Below, in pieces: positions 6,886 through 9,844 of a stretch of 9,844 nt of DNA; within the stretch, counting starts at the first letter, position 1, and each line of letters starts with the position of its first letter. Position numbers and translations under genes: made by a program. The stretch is taken from positions 1 to 9,844 of the forward strand of contig CAJXHQ010000072.1 of NCBI GenBank assembly GCA_913054485.1, read 5' to 3'. Source of the stretch: an uncultured Paracoccaceae bacterium. Lineage in GTDB: Bacteria; Pseudomonadota; Alphaproteobacteria; Rhodobacterales; Rhodobacteraceae. Under the pieces are notes generated by a model that worked only from the letters and a program-made list of their open reading frames with translations, was not told the DNA's origin and made no database searches.

Positions 6886-8079
6886 ATGTCCTCTTCCGCC
6901 GAGCAGATGCGCAAATGGCAGGGCCCTGCCATCCTGTCCTATGGGTTCCGCCCCTTCTTCTTTCTTGGCGCCGTCTGGGCCGCGCTGGCGATGCTGCTCT
7001 GGGTTTTCATGCTGGCGGGGCTCCTGGACCTGCCGACCGCCTTTGACCCGGTGAGCTGGCACGCCCATGCGCTGATCTTCGGTTACCTGCCCGCCATCGT
7101 GACCGGTTTCCTGCTGACCGCGGTGCCGAACTGGACCGGGCGGCTGCCAGTGGTCGGCTGGCCGCTGGGCGGGCTGGTGGGCCTTTGGCTGCTGGGACGC
7201 CTGGCGGTGTCGGTCTCAGCCGTGCTGCCCCCAGTACTGACCGCGCTGCTCGACCTCTCTGCCCCGGCCTTGCTGGCCGGGCTGATGGCACGCGAGATCA
7301 TTGCCGGAAAGAATTGGCGCAACCTCATTGTTCTGGGGATGCTTGCGGTGCTGATCCTCGCCGACGTCATTTTCCACATCGAGGCCGCGGCCGGGGAATA
7401 TGCCCCCCAAGGCTTTGGCGCGCGGCTCGGCCTAGGGGCCGGAATCATGATGATAGCAGTGATCGGCGGGCGCATCGTGCCCTCCTTCACCCGCAACTGG
7501 CTGGTGAAACAGGGCCGCAAGAACCTGCCTGTGCCGCCAATGCAAAAATTCGACAAGGCGGCGCTGCTAATTCTTCTGGCCGCCCTGCTCAGCTGGTTTG
7601 CCCTGCCCGAATTGATCCTGAGCGGGCTGCTTCTGCTTGCGGCCGGCGGGGCGCACCTGATCCGCCTCAGCCGCTGGAGCGGCGTGCAGACCCTTGCCAA
7701 CCCGCTGCTGGCAGTAATGCACCTGGCCTATTTCCTGCTGCCCCTGGGGGCGCTGATGCTGGGGGCTGCCATCCTGCTGCCGGGCCTGCTGATGCCGGCC
7801 GCGGCGCAGCATATCTGGATGGCCGGGGCCATCGGGCTGATGACCCTTGCGGTGATGACGCGGGCCACACTGGGCCACACTGGCCAGCCGCTGGCCGCCG
7901 GGGCCGCGACGGTGGCGATCTATGCTGCTGTGCTGATTTCAGTCATGGCGCGGCTGGCAGCCGGGCTGCTGCCCGAGGCGGCAACGGCCTTCTATCACCT
8001 CTCGGCGCTGGGCTGGATCATCGGCTTTGCCGGTTTTGCCATGCGCTACGGCCCGCTGCTGCTGACACGCACGCGCTGA
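6886..8079 (+). CDS. nnrS: NnrS family haem-copper membrane protein (nitric oxide response)
   Basis: Polytopic inner-membrane protein of 397 residues with about twelve hydrophobic segments. NnrS was described in Rhodobacter sphaeroides as a haem- and copper-containing member of the NnrR regulon. Work in other bacteria links it to protection from nitric oxide stress. The family signatures are all here: Y-G-F-R-P-F-F (19-25), W-H-A-H-A-L-I-F-G-Y (58-67, with His59 and His61 as likely metal or haem ligands), A-V-P-N-W-T-G (79-85), His164 in FHIE, G-R-I-V-P-S-F-T-R-N (195-204), and M-T-R-A-T-L-G-H-T-G (to 333, with His331). The start ATG 6886 is preceded by GGAG at 6876-6879 with 6-base spacing; the ATG at 6858 is in another frame. 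The NnrR-type box upstream and the NnrR-type regulator gene 1 kb downstream support an NO-controlled gene. It ends 11 bases before the terminator region of the convergent EF-hand gene. Confidence 0.95.
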   Translation: MSSSAEQMRKWQGPAILSYGFRPFFFLGAVWAALAMLLWVFMLAGLLDLPTAFDPVSWHAHALIFGYLPAIVTGFLLTAVPNWTGRLPVVGWPLGGLVGLWLLGRLAVSVSAVLPPVLTALLDLSAPALLAGLMAREIIAGKNWRNLIVLGMLAVLILADVIFHIEAAAGEYAPQGFGARLGLGAGIMMIAVIGGRIVPSFTRNWLVKQGRKNLPVPPMQKFDKAALLILLAALLSWFALPELILSGLLLLAAGGAHLIRLSRWSGVQTLANPLLAVMHLAYFLLPLGALMLGAAILLPGLLMPAAAQHIWMAGAIGLMTLAVMTRATLGHTGQPLAAGAATVAIYAAVLISVMARLAAGLLPEAATAFYHLSALGWIIGFAGFAMRYGPLLLTRTR

Positions 8080-8090
8080 ACCCTCACGAA

Positions 8091-8128
8091 ACAAAAACAG
8101 GCGGCCCCGCGGGCATTCGGGGCCGCCT
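8091..8128 (-). terminator. Intrinsic terminator of the EF-hand gene
   Basis: A perfect 11-bp stem (8099-8109 pairing with 8118-8128) closes an 8-base loop. On the minus strand it is followed by TGTTTTTGT (plus 8091-8098). No T-run follows on the plus strand, so it mainly serves the minus-strand EF-hand gene, whose stop is 26 bases upstream. The hairpin may still act on the nnrS transcript, because it lies directly between the two convergent genes. Confidence 0.9.
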
Positions 8129-8153
8129 CGCAACTGGCTGTCTCGGGACGGGA

Positions 8154-8399
8154 TCAGCCGGCTGCGGGCAGAACGCCTGCCTCTACCGCGGCCTGGGCCT
8201 CGGCCAGATCGACCTCCCCGTCGGCGTTGGCGTCAATGGCAGAGAAGGTTTCCGCGGTCAGATCCGAAAAAGCCGCCTCCAGCTCTTCCAGAGTGAAAGT
8301 GCCGCTGGCATCCGCGTCGGCGTCGGCCAGGCTGCCTGCGAGCAGCGGAGTGGCAGCGATTGCGGTCGCGGTGGCGATGGTCATAGCAATTGTTTTCAT
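8154..8399 (-). CDS. Small secreted EF-hand calcium-binding protein
   Basis: Protein of 81 residues with a Sec signal peptide (residues 1 to about 22, ending near LLAG) and two EF-hand loops. Loop 1 is 28-39, with Asp28, Asp30, Ser32, Gly33, Phe35 and Glu39 at canonical positions 1, 3, 5, 6, 8 and 12. Loop 2 is 56-67, with Asp56, Asn58, Asp60, Gly61, Val63 and Glu67 at the same positions. Both loops keep every calcium ligand, so binding of two calcium ions in the periplasm is likely. The protein is very acidic and Ala-rich, has no cysteine, and has no other domain. The start Met at 8399 is chosen because GGAG (plus 8408-8411) precedes it by 8 bases; an upstream in-frame ATG at 8417 lacks such a site. 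It is convergent with nnrS and has its own terminator. No link to NO metabolism is visible beyond position, and its role is unknown. Confidence 0.9.
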   Translation of the reverse strand: MKTIAMTIATATAIAATPLLAGSLADADADASGTFTLEELEAAFSDLTAETFSAIDANADGEVDLAEAQAAVEAGVLPAAG

Positions 8400-8650
8400 G
8401 GGTCTTACTCCATTCATTTCATTTGTTTTTTAGCCGTCCAGGCGGTGATCCCGTCCGGCAATAGAACCCTATGAATGCATGTTTTCCGGCGCCATCACGC
8501 AGATCAAAAGGCGCGGTTTTGGGCCTATTGCCGCCGGAATAGGTGCTGCCGGTGCGCGGCTTGCTGCTATCTGGCGCCAGCTGACCCTTTTTCCGCCGCC
8601 GCCACAGTGCCCTATTGGCAATTCACCGCGCAGTGCACCCCTTAGAAAGG
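8400..8650. other. Intergenic region upstream of the EF-hand gene; no gene recognised
   Basis: This stretch lies between the EF-hand start codon and the minus-strand terminator at 8651-8680. It must hold the EF-hand promoter on the minus strand, and an A/T-rich patch (plus 8417-8432) lies just upstream of the ribosome binding site. No hexamer pair with good spacing was found. A plus-strand frame from ATG 8479 stays open to 8811 but runs through the terminator hairpin and yields a Pro/Arg/Ala-rich sequence with no recognisable family, so it is not called. No NnrR-type palindrome was seen in front of the EF-hand gene. Confidence 0.5.
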
Positions 8651-8680
8651 AAAAAAGCCCCGCCGGCATTGCGGCGGGGC
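8651..8680 (-). terminator. Orphan intrinsic terminator on the minus strand
   Basis: A perfect 9-bp GC-only stem (8657-8665 pairing with 8672-8680) closes a 6-base loop. On the minus strand it is followed by six T residues (plus AAAAAA at 8651-8656) and then CCTTTC. This is a textbook rho-independent terminator for a transcript coming from higher coordinates. No convincing minus-strand gene lies upstream of it before nnrR. On the plus strand no T-run follows. Confidence 0.88.
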
Positions 8681-8968
8681 CAGTCATCCTGTGCGGGCTG
8701 CGCGGGCCCCTCAACCCTGCAGCTCCGAGCCGGTCAACGGCTGCGATCCAAATGTGCCGGCGGCGGCCCCACTGCAATGCCGCCGCGAACAGGATCGCGC
8801 ACAAGATCTGAAAGCGCCGGGTCAGCGTGACCCGCAGCAAGGGCGCAGGGACAAAGGGCCGACCGCAGGTGCAGCCGATATACCGTTCCTCCTTTTCCGG
8901 CATCCTTGCGGACCGCCGGAGGCTTGAGAAAGCTGTGCCAAGCTTGGCCGGGGGGGTGACCTTGGACT
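8681..8968 (-). other. Possible unannotated minus-strand transcript (ncRNA or decayed gene)
   Basis: This 288-base stretch lies between an NnrR-type palindrome (8969-8982) and the orphan minus-strand terminator. No open frame has start, ribosome binding site and stop placed convincingly. The frame running 8903 down to about 8705 shows GC-biased third positions and a hydrophobic stretch (QILCAILFAAALQW), but has no stop before the terminator. The frame stopping at 8734 ends well placed relative to the terminator but looks non-coding. A purine-rich AAAAGGAGGAA on the minus strand (plus 8886-8896) has no start codon at good distance. The best description is an unexplained terminated transcript; existence of the RNA is inference. 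Confidence 0.35.
8937..8948. promoter_or_regulatory. 12-base perfect palindrome, possible operator
   Basis: GCCAAGCTTGGC is a perfect inverted repeat 20 bases from the NnrR-type box and 150 bases before the nnrR start codon. It could be a binding site for a dimeric regulator. It has no spacer between the half sites, unlike Crp/Fnr sites, and could also be chance in GC-rich DNA. Confidence 0.25.
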
Positions 8969-8982
8969 TTGTGCAGCCGCAA
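8969..8982. promoter_or_regulatory. NnrR-type binding site upstream of nnrR
   Basis: TTGTG-CAGC-CGCAA is exactly the reverse complement of TTGCG-N4-CACAA, the NnrR recognition pattern I recall from Rhodobacter sphaeroides nirK and related promoters. It lies 117 bases before the nnrR start codon. At -41.5 spacing, neither direction shows a good -10 box: CACTG near 9008 on the plus strand, CAAGCT near 8943 on the minus strand. It could serve autoregulation of nnrR from a distance, or the minus-strand transcript that ends at 8651. The motif is seen directly; its target is uncertain. Confidence 0.6.
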
Positions 8983-9084
8983 ACTTCACGGGATTTGGCA
9001 CGGGGCCACTGTTTTTCGCGACGAGACAGCACTCTCCCCTTTGAAACTCTCCGCAGCCGGGGTATCGATCCGCGGCATATCATT

Positions 9085-9090
9085 GAAGGA
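9085..9090 (+). promoter_or_regulatory. Ribosome binding site that decides the nnrR start
   Basis: GAAGGA lies 9 bases before the GTG at 9100. It is the only good Shine-Dalgarno match in the upstream part of this open frame, and it selects GTG 9100 over the frame-open GTG at 8827. Confidence 0.7.
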
Positions 9091-9099
9091 TGGCCGCCC

Positions 9100-9798
9100 G
9101 TGCCGCACAAGCTCGACGAAAGCCTGCTGATCAGCCTGCCGCCCTTCTCCAAGCTGGAGCGTGCCCAGATCCGCGAGATCCTCGATCTGGCCGCAGTGCG
9201 CCGGTTTGACGCCGATCAGTCCGTCTTTACCGAAGGCGACAAGGCGGACCGTTTCTTCATGCTGCTGGACGGCTACATCCGGGTGGTGCGGCTGACGCCG
9301 GAAGGCGAACAGGTGATTTCACTGCATATCCCTGCGGGCCAGCTGTTTGGCATCGCCAAGGCGATCGGCCGCGAGGACTACCCCGCGACGGCCATGACGG
9401 CGGCAGAGAGCATCGTGCTCAGCTGGCCGACCCGGCTGTGGGAAGAGTTCCTGGGCAAATACGACGGCTTTGCCACGGAGACCTACAAGACCGTGGGTGC
9501 CCGCGTCGGCGAGATGAACAACCGCATCATGGAGATGGCCACCCTGCATGTGGAACAGCGTGTGGCCAATGCGCTGCTGCGGCTGATCAATCAGACCGGC
9601 AAGCGAATTGACGGCGGCATCGAGATCGACTTCCCGATCACCCGTCAGAACATATCCGAGATGACCGGCACCACCCTGCATACCGTCAGCCGGCTGCTGT
9701 CGGCCTGGCAGAAGCAGGGCATCGTCGAAAGCCAGCGCAAGCGGGTCATGGTCCGCGACGCCCATCGGCTGGTGGAGCTGTCTCAGGCGGGTCACTGA
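9100..9798 (+). CDS. nnrR: Crp/Fnr-family transcriptional regulator of the NnrR (Nnr) type
   Basis: Protein of 232 residues with an N-terminal cyclic-nucleotide-binding-like sensor domain (about 10-120, including VFTEGDKADRFFMLLDGYIRV), a long dimerisation helix (about 125-155), and a C-terminal winged helix-turn-helix. The HTH lies at 181-201, with recognition helix T-L-H-T-V-S-R-L-L. The stretch VEQRVANALLRLINQTGKRID and the TGTTLHTVSRLLSAW motif closely resemble Nnr of Paracoccus and NnrR of Rhodobacter, activators of nitrite and NO reductase genes in response to nitric oxide. No cysteine is present, so it cannot carry the FNR iron-sulfur cluster. NnrR and Dnr proteins are thought to sense NO through haem. 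The FNR glutamate of the recognition helix is replaced by His194, while Ser197 and Arg198 are kept, which suits TTGCG-like half sites such as the two seen here. The start is GTG 9100; the frame is open 91 codons further upstream, but that part is unlike the family and contains the NnrR-type box. The family call is firm; the nnrR name rests on motif resemblance and on the nnrS link. Confidence 0.82.
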   Translation: MPHKLDESLLISLPPFSKLERAQIREILDLAAVRRFDADQSVFTEGDKADRFFMLLDGYIRVVRLTPEGEQVISLHIPAGQLFGIAKAIGREDYPATAMTAAESIVLSWPTRLWEEFLGKYDGFATETYKTVGARVGEMNNRIMEMATLHVEQRVANALLRLINQTGKRIDGGIEIDFPITRQNISEMTGTTLHTVSRLLSAWQKQGIVESQRKRVMVRDAHRLVELSQAGH

Positions 9799-9844
9799 CC
9801 GCGGCTTTCAGCGCGGCGGTGAACTCTGCCACGTCCAGATCATA
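9746..9844 (-). CDS. Possible C-terminal end of a convergent gene, cut by the window edge
   Basis: From the right edge the minus strand is open for 32 codons before a TGA at 9746-9748. It reads an amphipathic helix-like stretch (DLDVAEFTAALKAAV) and then a Pro-rich tail. The other two minus frames close within 12 codons. If real, the gene is convergent with nnrR and overlaps its 3' end by 53 bases. The tail inside nnrR (ADGRRGP) looks non-specific, and nothing in this short piece identifies a family. Confidence 0.3.
   Translation of the reverse strand, partial: YDLDVAEFTAALKAAVSDPPETAPPADGRRGP

Noticed and set aside
7185..8474. Long plus-strand frame covering nnrS and the EF-hand gene in another frame
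   Set aside because: It is a shadow of nnrS and of the opposite-strand EF-hand gene; both real genes carry clear motifs in their own frames.
8479..8811. Plus-strand frame of 110 codons
   Set aside because: Low-complexity Pro/Arg/Ala sequence, no ribosome binding site, and it contains the opposite-strand terminator hairpin.
8921..8942. Minus-strand TTGGCACAGC as sigma-54 -24 element
   Set aside because: The required GC of the -12 element is missing at the right distance (TCTCA instead of TTGCA-like).
8994..9011. Plus-strand TTTGGCACGG as sigma-54 element upstream of nnrR
   Set aside because: No GC dinucleotide at the -12 position (CACTG), so it is not a functional sigma-54 promoter by consensus.
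8469..9152. Long minus-strand frame of 227 codons
   Set aside because: It runs through the orphan terminator and ends without a ribosome binding site at its start. The translation has no family features as a whole. Only the middle part is discussed, as a possible remnant.

Overview
The window looks like the chromosome of an alphaproteobacterium of the Rhodobacteraceae (Roseobacter-like; Leisingera, Phaeobacter or a relative). The reasons are the high G+C content, the strong GC bias at third codon positions, an NnrR/Nnr-type regulator, and a Tmk-HolB-TatD operon with an alphaproteobacterial style of HolB. The genus is inferred from general resemblance and was not tested by any search.

Left part (1-5850). 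The window opens inside a tRNA-Ser(UGA) gene on the minus strand. Everything from there to 6783 is then read on the plus strand. A lipoprotein with an N-terminal RlpA-like region and a C-terminal SPOR domain is followed after 17 bases by a D-alanyl-D-alanine carboxypeptidase of the S11 family. Both are cell-wall genes. The carboxypeptidase overlaps tmk (thymidylate kinase) by GTGA, and tmk overlaps holB (DNA polymerase III delta prime) by ATGA. After a 42-base gap comes a TatD/YcfH-type metal-dependent hydrolase, which overlaps a PhnP-like metallo-beta-lactamase-fold hydrolase by TGATG. This is a tightly packed housekeeping operon linking septal or peptidoglycan remodelling with DNA precursor supply and replication. 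The order tmk-holB-tatD/ycfH is the same as in E. coli.

Middle (5851-6783). An AEC-family membrane transporter with its own ribosome binding site stands between the housekeeping operon and the nitric oxide region.

Right part (6784-9844). This is a nitric-oxide-response locus. nnrS (haem-copper membrane protein) is preceded by a near-perfect NnrR-type palindrome, placed correctly for class II activation above a plausible -10 box. A small secreted EF-hand protein faces nnrS from the minus strand and has its own strong intrinsic terminator. The last gene is a cysteine-free Crp/Fnr regulator of the NnrR type. Upstream of it lie a second NnrR-type palindrome, which exactly matches the reverse complement of the motif I recall for Rhodobacter sphaeroides, and a 12-base perfect palindrome.

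The 680 bases between the EF-hand gene and nnrR hold no convincing protein gene. They do hold a very clean minus-strand intrinsic terminator that ends no annotated gene. With the NnrR-type box about 290 bases upstream, this raises the possibility of an unannotated NO-responsive transcript (small RNA or decayed gene). That is the most interesting open question in the window. No phage genes, insertion sequences or CRISPR arrays were seen, and no nitrite or nitric oxide reductase gene lies inside the window.
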